64,000 nucleotides of DNA from Ascaphus truei (Eukaryota > Chordata > Amphibia > Anura > Ascaphidae): contig WSYH01000212.1 of the NCBI GenBank assembly GCA_036426205.1, positions 124,001-188,000 on the forward strand. Reading direction: 5' to 3'. Below are positions 34,330-45,334 of the stretch, piece after piece. The position numbers and the translations under genes are program-made. Position 1 is the first letter of the stretch, and each line of letters begins with the position of its first letter. Below the pieces are notes generated by a model. The model searched no databases and was not told the origin of the DNA. It saw only the letters and a list, made by a program, of their open reading frames with translations.

Positions 34330-35104
34330 CATCCTGTTTTGGTCAATACTAGCTCCAAAGTAGTCAGATTGTGTAAGACTCTTTGGCCCAGATACACTAA
34401 GCTCCGTTAGGCGATTTACTATAGCGCAACTCTAACCTCAATTAATAGTAACCCTTATCCACTAAAGGGAATAACCTAACGTTAACCCAGTTTTACTTCT
34501 TTAGCGTATGGTTACATTTTTTCGCCCGGAAGTGCTAATGCTGTGAAAAAGAGGTGTTCCCCCTAACAGTGCATATCCACTAAAGGCCGTTCATGATAAT
34601 ACAGAGAGGGGAAATGTGTGTGTTTTTTTTTAAATTACTAACGGACATATACCTCCCCAACAAAACCCATATTTCAGGGTCTGGATTGGAGTAACTTCAC
34701 CTTTAGGCAAGTCCTGTTTAATGCCAGCTTATTTGAAGCTTATGTGCTGTAGTGCAAACTTAACCTGGCGTTAAGCCTTTGCTAATGAGATAAACAATGG
34801 CCGTTATTTGAACATAGAGATCTTTTTCTGAATATGCGTTAAACTCAGGTAATATGATGTCTAATACTATTATAGGTAACCTAACATTTTTTGCCCTGAT
34901 TTAAAGGAGGCCGTTGCGCCTGAGTTTTTTTTTTTTTTGAGTTGAATGCAATACTGCATGATTAGTGGCAAGGCAAAACTACATATTTTCTGATGGTTCA
35001 CACCACAAGGCATTTAAACACGAGTAATACGTTTCCCCTATAAAAAAAAAAATCAGTACACGCCCGGCAAAGCACACAAATAGTGTCTTTCTCCACAAGA
35101 ATCT
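34330..35104. other. Unclassified repeat-like DNA, no gene
   Basis: The words CACTAAAGG, TAACGGAC and GCGTTAA recur here and again at 35620-35830, so one older repeat may be split by the LTR-like block at 35105. Confidence 0.35.
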
Positions 35105-35613
35105 TGTAACAGGGTACCTTCCCTGTTGAAGCCATTTTGCAGGAAAACCTGTGTGGAGAGCTTGAGCCCAGTACTGAGCAGGTTAATTCAGAGGAGAATG
35201 TCCTAATTAGCCTGCTCCGCTGGCTCGTTAGCTCCTTTAAAAAGCCTGCAGCATTTACTGCAGGAAGGATTTCTAGCCTGTGCTGCTAGAGAGATCCCAG
35301 GGGAAAAGAGAGACACTGTTCCAGACAGCACCTGTCCCTGGAACCCGCCAGAGGGAGCAACCCACAGACACCACCAGAGACCCTGGACTGATGTGGATAG
35401 CACCCAGACTACAGGTACCTCTCTTTGGACTTGTGTCAACAGGTTGGTAAAAGGCCTAGCCTTCCAGCCCTCAGATAGGGACTGCTGAATGTTAGTCAGT
35501 CCTCTACATGGGGTTATGCCTGGTTATTGTTCTCTGCTCTAATTTTGTTTGCTGATTTGAAGCTGTTTTCTATTTAAAGCTGCTGGCTAATAAAGCCTCT
35601 CTCTCTCCTTACA
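35105..35613 (+). mobile_element. Probable LTR
   Basis: Starts TGTAACAGGGTACC, has a TTTAAAA box near 35235 and AATAAAGCC at 35589, ending CCTTACA. The general plan resembles the LTR at 61341. No matching target duplication, so boundaries are tentative. Confidence 0.45.
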
Positions 35614-35821
35614 TTAACTATAACGGACCACTAAGTATAGGTGTTTTTTTTGACTAACAGCTGTTATACTGTAATTAACGCAATGCCCTTTACTGCCAAA
35701 AGCAGCACTAAACCCTATGTTAGTGAGCTTTGACGATGCATGTTAGCACTTAATGAAGTATTAACTTAAGCTAACGCCTCGTTAAATCAATAACGGACCT
35801 CTGTGGGTATGTGCTTTAGAG

Positions 35822-35955
35822 CAGGGGTTTTCAACTCCAATCCTCAAGACTCCCCCCAACAGGTCAGGTTATTAGGATATCCCTGATTCAGCACAGCTGG
35901 CTCAATCAGTCCCTGCTTCAGCACAGGTGGACTATCAGTGGCTCAGTCTATATCA
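35822..35955 (+). repeat. Short foldback repeat, CAGGGG-ended
   Basis: CAGGGGTTTTCAACTCC, then AGGATATCCCTG and two TTCAGCACAG words. Same family as 21190-21338 in the opposite orientation. A poly-C run follows at 35991-36013. Confidence 0.6.
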
Positions 35956-36149
35956 ATAGAGTTACAAATATTACTAAAGGGTCTCTTTTCCACCCCACCC
36001 CCCCCCCCCCCCCAATCCACAGGGATGAAGGTTGCACGGGAAGGAGGATGGACCCTTTTTTTAGAATGTATATATTTACACTGAAATAACGAATATCCTT
36101 TTTGTGATCTCGGAAGTGCAGATGAGATGATGCATCCGGCTGATTTAGG

Positions 36150-36881
36150 CTAAGGCCCCGCTCCCTCCGTCAGCGCGCCAGCACTGCAGACAGGCGGGGC
36201 GCTGACAGACAGACCGCGATATGCGGTCTGTAGGGAGCCGGGGCTGGAGTGGGAGTGAGGGGGGCGGGAGTGGGGAGGGAGCGTGGTTTAAGCAGAGGGA
36301 CCTGCGATAGCCCCGCCCCCTTCTCACAAGCAGCTGATTCACAAGCTGGCAATTTTCTGAGCTGGCAGTGTCATTTTGGACTGTAATGTGTCAAATCCAA
36401 TTGCATTATTCATGTCACCCCCCCCCCCCCCCACCCCCACGGGCTTGGGGTCGGGCTGCATCTGAAGGAGGGAGCTACTGCGGGCTGCCCTACTCACACG
36501 CTGACACTCAGGCACACACACACACACACGCAGGCACTCATGCACGTACACACACACAGGCAGGCACTCATGCACACACATAGGCAGGCACACACATACA
36601 CAAACACACACACACAGACAGGCACTCACGCTGATTTCCCTCCACTCTCTCCTCCCCGCTCCCCGAAGCCTCCCCTCATTGGCTCACAGCCACACCACGT
36701 GACGCGTCGAAGCTAGGGATTACAATTCTCTTGTATCCCCTAGCGGCTGACGCGTCACAGCGTGTTGTGAGCTGTGCAGCCAGGGGGGACCGGGACCGGT
36801 TCGGGAGGATTCCCCCTGCTGGTGGGGAAAGCCCGTGCAGCCGCCCGCGCCGCCGGGCGCAGCGGGTCCCAGGCCTTAGAC
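36150..36881. repeat. GC-rich foldback region with microsatellites
   Basis: Edges CTAAGGCCCCGCT and GGGTCCCAGGCCTTAG are loosely inverted, suggesting a miniature transposon. Inside are a perfect palindrome AGACCGCGATATGCGGTCT (36211-36229), a C-run (36417-36432), a (CA)n tract (36512-36620), and inverted arms at 36697-36763 (GTGACGCGTC, GCTAGGG / CCCTAGC, GACGCGTCAC). The Cys/Val ORF on the minus strand is only the (CA)n read as protein. Confidence 0.5.
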
Positions 36882-38222
36882 CCTGCCAGCTGCAGCAGTG
36901 GGGCAGGTAGTGCAGGACCTGCAGCGTACGCCTCCAGGTGCCAGCTCATATGACATATGTTGGACCCCAATAGGGCACTGAAGGGGTTAAACTTCATGCT
37001 GAAATCCTTTAGTAACTTACAGTATGCTTTGGTCTGACTTTTAGACCTTTTTATTAAGTTCTTCAAACAATACCACTTGAGGGTAAATATCAATATTCTC
37101 AAGATTAATACTTTACTATTTAAGTGTGCTTCTCAACTTGTACCTCACCTAAGAGCTCAAAAGTCTCCTTTACAACAAGTTATCAGATTAAAAGTATTTT
37201 TATATTTGATAAACTATGACCCTTAATCGGTATGCTTTAAAGCAATATTCCTATTGCTCGGGAAGGTTACAGCTCTTGATTACATTCTAATCAAGGGAAA
37301 GAAACTGTAGCTGCAAAGTGTATTGAAGAGGGGCCTGTGCTTTAACAATGGCAGAAAGTGTGCCACAAACAGCATATTGATGGATTGACAGTCTCTGGAA
37401 CACCACTTTAATTAGTAAAAGACTATACTATTCTATGTTACTTAGACTTTTACAAATATCATTAGGAAAATAGCAGGATTATGTCAATTGATCAACATCC
37501 TCATTTGGTACAATTTTATTACAAGTACTTTAATTACGCAAAAAAAAAAATAATAATAATACATTGTACTTAATCAGTGTCTAAACATTTTAACACAATT
37601 AAAGCAACGATAATGTTGAATAAGACAAAAGGAAAATAAGACTGTTTTTTATTGACACGTAGGGAGTCATTAGTCAAGGTACAAGTATTCATGATGTTAT
37701 TTGTGCTATGTTAGTGTTGTCTATTTTCTGTAACACATTGGATGCACAGATGGGATTACTGTGAACAAAGTCATTTATTTGAAAAATCACGAGTACACCA
37801 AATATGCGACTCAGGCTTAATGTTAAAATGGCACAGACTCTCTCTGTGGTAATACTTGTAATGTTCTTTGGGATACTGTATAATCATTCAAATGTTTAGT
37901 AAATGCTAAGACAACTGTATGATTTTCAGTCACTGAATCTAAACACTCTTTTCGTCCCTGTACAGTACACTAATCATGGTATGTTTTTCAATGCACCCGT
38001 GACAATTTGAATGAGATGACTTCTATAACATTTAAACTGAGAGTAAAGTAAAGTGCAGATTTTCCAACCCGTACCACTGCTTTCATTACAAAATATATTT
38101 CATAACTGTGCAGAGGTAGCAGACATTATTACTCCCGTCATCACACGGTAACATGCAAAGTTGTTGGAATCCATTTGAGTCATGAGAAATAGTGTGTTAA
38201 AACTTGCATGAGCAATATTTAA
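36882..38222. other. Unique AT-rich DNA, no gene seen
   Basis: Neither strand shows a recognisable frame or repeat beyond an A-run at 37540. Confidence 0.5.
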
Positions 38223-38224
38223 GT

Positions 38225-38284
38225 AATAATCCCCGAAGAACAGGGCATTATTGGCCAGTAATGCCCTGTTCTGAGGGGATTATT
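38225..38284. repeat. Near-perfect hairpin palindrome
   Basis: Arms AATAATCCCC, two unpaired bases, AGAACAGGGCATTA; loop TTGGCCAG; then the exact inverse arms. A 24-bp stem with one symmetric GA/GA internal loop. It sits 40 bp upstream of Penelope-linked sequence. It could be a tiny foldback element or the stem of a small RNA. Confidence 0.9.
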
Positions 38285-38324
38285 ACTATTATAGGCTAAA
38301 TGTACACATTATAAAAAATTATTT

Positions 38325-38512
38325 TAATATACTACACAATGGTTTTTTTGCGCTGTTCTCTTTTTGTTTCTATGTAGCTTGGTGTTTGAACCATTCCCAC
38401 TGATCAGCAGCATAAAACCTCACCTATCAGGTTGTATTATATAACTTATTTCTAAGTCACTATTTCTATCACAGACCACATTTGAGCGCAAGTCTTTTCT
38501 GTTTTCACTTTA
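38325..38512 (+). repeat. ~200-bp Penelope-linked untranslated block, copy 3
   Basis: Reverse complement of 11712-11930 and 29113-29330 (for example CTATGTAGCTTGGTGTTTG). It lies directly upstream of the Penelope-like ORF at 38659, so it behaves as part of the 5' untranslated region. Confidence 0.82.
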
Positions 38513-38658
38513 GCTTTTAGGTCACTTTTGCTGCACAGGTTGGTTTGTTTGTGTATTTATCACAATACTGTATAATTATCACAGTGTCTTTTTATATATA
38601 TATATTTATAACTAATTCTTTATACCACTGAATTTATATTCAATTAGTGATTTAGCTG

Positions 38659-41636
38659 TTGCATTACATCACTATGGCTTGGTCATTATCAAGCTGTAGG
38701 GAAAAGAGGGCTGCATTATTTGATTCAATGTTTAAAGATGAGACACATGTCTTTGAGGATGAATATATAATTGACATTCCTGCTGAAACCCATTTCAAGC
38801 AATTAGAAAATCTGCTACTAACCGAGACCAAACAATGGTTAGAACGTAACAGTTATTGATCTTCAGAAGTTCACCCGAAAGCTATCCCTAAAAAAAAAAA
38901 TTCCTCTAGGGGGCGATTTGATGTATTGGATGCTGAGGTTAATCTTCCTGATATAGAAATTTCTAATGTTGAAGATAGTAATCTTACTGATACTGATGTT
39001 GATTGTTCTAGTTTCAATTTTCAGGAAACATGTGTGTTGTCAGATATGAATGCATTATTAGAACAACAAGGTGAACGTTTAAATACGTTTTCACAATCTT
39101 TTTTTGGCACTCATAACTCAGGCCTTAAAAAGAAGTCAATTTTTTGTCCCAATTATAACAGCGGCCCCTTTATCACTACGTTCAAAAGACTAGTAGAAAG
39201 GGACTTACGACTATTGGCTCAAGGTTTTTCACAATCTTCTATGCATTCTCACAATCTGACATACACAGAGTTCCAACAATTAGATTATCTAAAACAGAGA
39301 CAGGACATTATGTTTATAAATGCCGACAAGGGTGGCACCCTTGTTGTGTTATCTACTGAACAATACAAACGTGAGGCACTCAGACAATTGGGAAATAAAA
39401 CCCATTATCAACTCCTTAAAGGAGATCCTACAACTAAATTTATATTTCAGTTTAATGAATTGATTGACTTTGGAAATTTTTTATGTGTTATAAATAAACA
39501 AGAATGTGAATATTTGAGCTGTCCACATCCCGTGATTCCGGTATTCCACCATCTCCCAAAGATCCATAAGTCGCTGGTGGATCCTCCAGGTCGCCCAATA
39601 GTAGCGAGTATTGGATCTTTGGGAGATGGGCTATCGCGGTATGTGGACAGCTATTTAAAACCTTTGGTATTCCAATTACCATCGTTTATTAAAGATTCAG
39701 CAGACCTTATGGTCGGTCTACAGGACTTGGTCTGGAAAAAAGAATATAGGTGGGTCACACTTGATGTGATCTCACTATATTCCATTATACATCACGATCA
39801 CGGTTTGTCAGCAATTAGTCACTTTTTGGATTTATCACTACTTTCCACTTCACTTTGCACATTTCTTTTAGAATCAATCACGTTTTTACTACCCACAATT
39901 ATTTCTTATTTGACTCACTTTTTTTATTTACAATTATGAGGCACTGCAATGGGCATGAGTTTCGCACCATCTTATGCAAATTTGTTTATGTGTTTATGGG
40001 AAGCACAGCACATATATCACAGTAATAATTTATTTCGCACTAATATTATTTTCTTTAAAAGATATATCGATGATCTCATCAATTTATGGGATGGTGATGA
40101 AGCATCACTCATATCTTTCATCAATATAATAAATACTAATGATCTAAATATTAGGTTTACATTTGAACAAAATATCAATCATATTAATTATCTAGACCTA
40201 CTCCTGTACATCGACCATAAAATGACTATCCAAACAGACATTTTTAGAAAACCTAATTTTAGGAATACCTTACTTTCAGCTAAGAGTTGCCATCCACGTT
40301 CATTAGCCAAAAGCATCCCCAAGGCTCAGTTTATCCGGTTAAAAAGATTATGTTCCGATAATGACAGTTTTCATATGCAATTTAGGGAACTTTCTGATAG
40401 ATTTTTGGCTAGTGGCTATTCTTATACTGATATTCAATCAGCATTTGAATCTGCTAAATCTATTGATAGAGCAACACTTTTGAAAAATACCATTGAATCG
40501 TAAAGATAATACTAAATCCTTTTCTAACTACAATGATATAAGTCCATTGTTTATCACAACATACAATCGTCAGTCACAATTAATATGTGATATTATTCAC
40601 AAACATTGGCAAACACTGTCCTTAGAAAAGGACATTTCCGAATTTGTTAAAAATGGGCCAAGGTTTACCAACCGTAAAGCGAAAACCCTTGCTTCACATC
40701 TGTCACCCAGTCTTTTCGAGTCTCGTCGGGAATATCCAAATATAAGAGGGATACCCAGAGGCTTTTTTGCCTGTGGAAATTGTTCCATGTGCATATATGC
40801 TTATACCACCAAAGTTATAACTTTTAATAATAAGAAGAATAAATATTATATAAAGAAATTCTTGAATTGTAACACCACCTTCATAATATACCTTTTAAAT
40901 TGTGGATGTGACAAAATATGAGACCATTGAAAATGCGAATTGCAGAACATGTTCGTCTGATAAAAAGAAAGGATTTATCACATCTAAAGTCCTCTCCCGC
41001 CTTAAACCTTTTTCACTGACTGACCCACACCTCTGGAATGCCCTTCCCCTCAGTACCCGACTAGCACCCTCTCTATCCACCTTTAAGACCCACCTTAAGA
41101 CACACTTGCTTAAAGAAGCATATGAATAGCACTGTGGATATTCTGAACACATGATACATAAAGCTTGGCCCCCTGCAGACGCACTTACCAGAACTCCCTC
41201 CTACTGTCTCTGTACATTCTAGCTACCTACCAATTAGACTGTAAGCTCCTCGAGGCAGGGACTCCTCTTCCTTAATGTTATGTTTGTCTAAAGCACTTAT
41301 TCTCATGATCTGTTATTTATATTATCTGTTATTTATTCGATTACCACATGTATTACTACTGTGAAGCGCTATGTACATTAATGGCGCTATATAAATAAAG
41401 ACATACAATACAATACAATACATCCCGTGGCAAGACACTTCACTATGTGTTCTATAGGTGGAATAGAGAATTTTTCATACTCGGCTATTGAGCATATTCC
41501 CTGTCAGGTAAGGGGTGGTGATAGGGAAAGTACATTGAATAGACAAGAAATGTATTGGATATACACGCTGAACACTCTCCATCCATTTGGCATCAATCAG
41601 GAGTGGGAGCTTAAACACTTTCTGGTTGGTTGACCT
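38659..41636 (+). pseudogene. Penelope-like retroelement protein, nearly complete but broken
   Basis: One frame runs from ATG 38659 (or 38674) to a TGA at 38857-38859, resumes in frame to a TGA at 39937-39939, then to 40503. Landmarks: FINADKGGTLVVLS, FHHLPKIHKSLVDPPGRPI, TLDVISLYSI (motif A), GTAMGMSFAPSYANLFMC (motif B, right after the TGA that replaces the usual Cys), KRYIDDL (motif C), INYLDLLL. A frameshift near 40500 leads to the linker with FFACGNCSMC, a CxxC finger, and FIIYLLNCGC, the start of the GIY-YIG-type endonuclease. A small deletion removes YVG..., then MRPLKMRIAEHVRL follows. A LINE tail (40965-41425) interrupts, and SYSAIEHI...RQEMYWIYTL (41427-41633) finishes the endonuclease. 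EN-plus Penelope-like; defective. Confidence 0.92.
40965..41425 (+). mobile_element. 5'-truncated L2-like LINE inserted in the endonuclease region
   Basis: The plus strand encodes DPHLWNALPLSTRLAPSLSTF and KTHLKTHLL, the usual C-terminus of L2/Rex1-type LINE ORF2, then a stop at about 41127, a 3' UTR with ACTGTAAGCTCCTCGAGGCA and GCGCTATATAAATAAAG, and an (ACAAT)n tail. Penelope coding resumes immediately after. Confidence 0.8.
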
Positions 41637-42205
41637 CGTGCGTGGGTAGTGTTCAGGGTGTATACTGTTTAAAGGTTATAATATTAATGCTTTTCATATG
41701 TAATGATTATTGTATATTGTATATAATGATTTCTTTCATGTGCAGTAATTATATTTTACATTATATATATTGATTATTTAGGTTTAAAATAATAGTATCA
41801 TTTCTTTTATTTTTTTCTATTTATTTTTCTATTATATTTTTTGTACCAATTATTATTTTGATATATATTGTCTATTAGGTTATACTTTTCCTTCAGATGT
41901 TTCATTGCTCCATAGAAAATTAAATAATTAATTTTTTATATTTTATATATATTTTTCTTTAATTTATTTTCTGCATCCCTTACATTACTACATTTAGTAT
42001 ATTAATTATGTAAATATTCAGCTTTCTTTGTTTTTAACCCTTATGTTTTTCTTTTCTCTTTTTCATCTCTCTTTAACATACACGTCTATTGTTATCTTGG
42101 GTTTGTGCATATTTCGGTCCTTGTGTATATTTGGTGACGTGTAATAGACAAGTACTGATTGAAATTTCGCAGGTGAAGGGGGAGGTCCATCCCTGTGAAA
42201 CATTT
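41637..42205 (+). other. 3' untranslated region of the Penelope-like copy
   Basis: Very AT-rich sequence between the end of the endonuclease frame and the terminal repeat. No ORF. Confidence 0.55.
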
Positions 42206-42804
42206 AACTAATTGAACCACGTCTTCTCCTATATAAGGACGGCTATATTGCATGGGTAATCACTCTTTGATAAAGTCCACTATTGGACGAAACGCGTCAG
42301 AGTGAACTGCTGCTCATGTTCACAATTTGTATATAATAAAGTTTTTTATTTTTTCAATGCGTTGGCTGTTTGGAGTTGCTGTGACCGCTGTTACTGTTTT
42401 TTCTTCTTTCGACGTCACTTCCGGCTGGAGCACGCTGACACCACGAGCAGCCAGGACAGAAGCTGCACGCACATTAACTTTATGGGCAGACAGAAAAGGA
42501 TTCTGTGAGTACTGAACAGCTCTATTGCTACATCGGTGGACACACGGTGGAGGTGAGGCCTACGGATACCGGTGACTTACCTTGAGGTACCTCTCTGGAG
42601 GTACCTTTCTGTACTTCTACCAGAGTATATCTCCTAGCCCACCACCCCGTTTTAGTCCGGATGAGCTTTTATATAGTTTTCATACTATTATCTCCTAAAA
42701 AGTGGTGTCTTTCTCCATGACCAACGGACGGGTATCAATCATAGCCTGGGTTGTTAGCCTCGGTATTTCTAGGGGTTAATCCCCCGTATTTTTCCATAGC
42801 TTTC
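42206..42804 (+). mobile_element. Penelope-like terminal repeat (pLTR), copy 2, downstream of the ORF
   Basis: Matches 10214-10840 almost base for base. Being downstream of the coding region, it shows that the same repeat can flank both sides, as known for Penelope-like elements. It carries CTATATAAGG, the ribozyme core and AATAAAG. Confidence 0.8.
42267..42298 (+). ncRNA. Hammerhead-ribozyme-like core 4
   Basis: UUGAUAA A, stem II GUCC/GGAC with loop ACUAUU, GAAA, CGCGUC. Identical to core 3 except that stem III is the intact palindrome CGCG followed by a GUC cleavage triplet. It has the same U3/A8 double change. Confidence 0.62.
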
Positions 42805-42814
42805 ATCATGGCAC

Positions 42815-43311
42815 TGTTATGCTTTTGGTCTCAGATATGATAGTGTGAGCTCGGAGTTGTAAGGAAACAGAAAACACACAGGCTTGCTGGTTTCTTACAT
42901 CTGTTTAATAATTGGACGGAGCGGTATTATATACAAAAAAGAAAGAAAAAAATGTTGTCAGTTCCATACATCTGTTGTTAAAAACTGAGTTCCCACATAT
43001 AGATTATACATCTAAAATTACATATACCAACTGGAAATGCCTTCCCTGTGAACCTAAAACATTTTACTGCTGGGAACAGGGATAAGGGTCAACAGCTATC
43101 AATGGGGTCACATAAGGCTGGTGTCTTATTTCCCGTGTAAGACATACTGAGACAGCTGGTCTAAAACTTAACGAAGCTAAAATATTTAACCATTTTGGTA
43201 CCTAAGGAAAATAAAGCTGGCACATATTGCTTTAACCTTTTCAGTCCCTGAAGGGAACAAAACTGACAGATAAAAATTTTAACCTTACAGCCAGGATGGC
43301 GAATCCTCACA
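42815..43311. mobile_element. LTR-like block sharing a terminus with the gypsy LTR
   Basis: Begins TGTTATGC and ends GGATGGCGAATCCTCACA; these last 18 bases equal the terminus of the 3719-4736 LTR. GAAAATAAAG lies near 43207. No polypurine tract or target duplication supports the boundaries, so this is tentative. Confidence 0.35.
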
Positions 43312-43632
43312 AGGATGCAGTAGGCACCAAAGAACAAGCAGAGAGAGGCATGCCCATGCCCATAGTGGCACCCCAGGCAAGGCAAGGAAGGGGTGTTAAA
43401 GTCTTTGACAAAGGCAACATGAAATCTAGAGCAGACACTTCAGGCACCACAAAGGAACCCGTGGGTACAGAATCTGCTTGTAAAGTGAGAAAGCTTGGAT
43501 CAATACAGATTTTACCAGGTACAGCAGGAAGCTGAGTGAGCGGTAAACTTGAATTAGAAACAGAAGTCTTGGAGTTAGTACTTCAAGCAATGAAGAAGGA
43601 ACAGGAAAACACGAACTTGACTTACTGTAGGA

Positions 43633-44172
43633 GTGGAAGTCTCGGACTCAAAGGCTTCATGTGATACTGTAGAGGAGTCAGTGCAGAATACATCTGTTTT
43701 GAACACAGGGTCCTTTGAATCAGTAGACACATTAGGTACTACAGAAACCTCCATGGAAGGTAATCCTGAGTTTGCGGCAGAAGTTGAACAGTCAGTAGTG
43801 GGTACCCCAAATATTGTAAGAATCAGAGAAGAATAACTCAGTTTTGAACACTGGGTTCTTTGAATCTGTAGAAACGTCAGGTACTACAGAAAGTTCCATG
43901 AGTGATAACCCTGAATTTGTAGTAGCAGTCATGCAGTCTGTAGCGGATACCTCAAATACTGTGGAAAAGTCAGTGAGAGACAGTATTGTCTGAGGAGTCG
44001 GAATCCCAGAATCAGAGGTTGCATGAGGTACTATGGGAGAAATAGGGAGAGAAGGACTATTCTTTGCTGTGGGAATTTTAGAGTCATCCATGGTTATAAC
44101 AGGACCTGCAGAATAGTCAGTGATGGATATATTTGTTCCAGAAATGGATGTCTGAGAAGCAGCAGTGGTCAC
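43633..44172 (-). CDS. Ser/Thr-rich repeat ORF of unknown identity
   Basis: The minus strand is open for 126 residues (44172-43792), rich in Ser and Thr with motifs such as SLPISPIVPHATSDSG and VVPDVSTDSKNPVFKTE. A second copy of the last ~45 residues follows at 43846-43633 in another frame (for example VVPNVSTDSKDPVFKT). The DNA repeats with a 145-bp period (43701 and 43846). Such composition suits a mucin-like surface or linker region. It has no recognisable domain and could be part of an LTR element's internal region. The plus strand of the first copy is also open but breaks soon after. Confidence 0.4.
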
Positions 44173-44675
44173 ACTAGGTACAGAATAAGAATCCGAGACA
44201 GGTATACTGGTCTCTGAAGTGAGTATTTGTGAAACAGCAAGGCTAGCGTAGGTACTTCAATAGTGAGAAAGCGAGATGGAGACCGCACTGCCTAATGAGA
44301 TGCTAAACCAAAACTAATGTGAGGGGAGGGGTGCGAGGGACTAAAAGACTCATACAGAGGCCAATACATAAAGAGAAAGAATCCCTGTTGACAAGCACTC
44401 TTCCTCCAATAAAATAAAATAATAAATTGTTTCATGTGAAAAGGGAGAACAAATGAAGTTAAAACCTAACAGATGCAATGAGGTGCTACCAACCATTATG
44501 TACCTGGTGTAAATGGTACAATTACGTGAATGCTTAGTGTCACTGTGATGTGATACAATCTAGTATTACTGTCCTATATTAAATAGAGGCAGGCACTGGT
44601 TGCTCCCATGAGTCCAAGTATATAGCCCTGCAGGGTACCCTCCCCTGAGAAGGGATATAATATTCCCAGAGATAT
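44173..44675. other. No gene seen
   Basis: Continues the low-complexity character of the preceding repeat to about 44290, then unremarkable AT-rich DNA. Confidence 0.4.
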
Positions 44676-45334
44676 CAGATAGGGCTGCTACCCGTGTGGA
44701 ATACGTGCAGTATGGATCTCCCTCAGAGGCACATTCAACGGTAGGATGGTATATATATAGAAGAGATGAGAAAGCACTACATAGCATGATCAGGCTGGTA
44801 CATATAAACTTTATAAAAAATGGTGCGGTGCTTCCTGGTCTTCCATCTCCCCTCACTGAGAATCAGGTATATAGAGGATCCATTTACCTCAGCATACACA
44901 CTCCTGACGAAGCCGGATACAGTCTATCTAGACTGGGCGAAATGCGTAGAGTGATACCTTTTGATACTGAAGGCGATCCGTAGTCCACCAGCCGAACAGC
45001 CGTGACATCACACGCCCTGACGGACGCAGCGAGACGAGTTCCGACAAGTTCCGACAACAAATTGCAGGTGAGGGAAACTTGGAGGCTCCAGGGGAGGCGG
45101 TGAGATCTGCGGTGACCCTTCGATTTTCACATTATATGTGACAAATGCTTATTTTAATCTTGCACATTGTAAGTGCGCACTTTTATATAGTTTTTATAAA
45201 GTTTATATGTACCAGCCTAATCGCACTATGTAGTGCTTTCTCATCTCTTCTATATATATACCATCCTACCGTTGAATGTGCCTCTGAGGGAGATCCATAC
45301 TGCACGTATTCCACACGGGTAGCAGCCCTATCTG
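44676..45334 (+). mobile_element. Penelope-like terminal fragment with long inverted arms
   Basis: Left arm 44676-44819 is the reverse complement, nearly perfect, of right arm 45196-45334 (for example CAGATAGGGCTGCTAC / GTAGCAGCCCTATCTG, ACATATAAACTTTATAAA). The ~375-bp spacer contains a ribozyme-like core and GACG-rich sequence. The layout fits a terminal repeat joined to an inverted copy of its own tip. Confidence 0.75.
44904..44950 (+). ncRNA. Hammerhead-ribozyme-like core 6, extended stem II
   Basis: CUGACGA A, stem II GCC/GGC extended after an internal bulge by CAGUCU/AGACUG, then GAAA and UGCGUA. All invariant core bases are intact. Stem III (UGCGUA) is imperfect. Confidence 0.68.

Noticed and set aside
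36339..36629. Cys/Val-rich 96-residue ORF
   Set aside because: It is a translated (CA)n microsatellite.
10195..42815. AGCTTTCATCAYGG next to both copies of the Penelope terminal repeat as a target-site preference
   Set aside because: It lies on opposite sides of the two copies and is only 14 bases; two observations are not enough.
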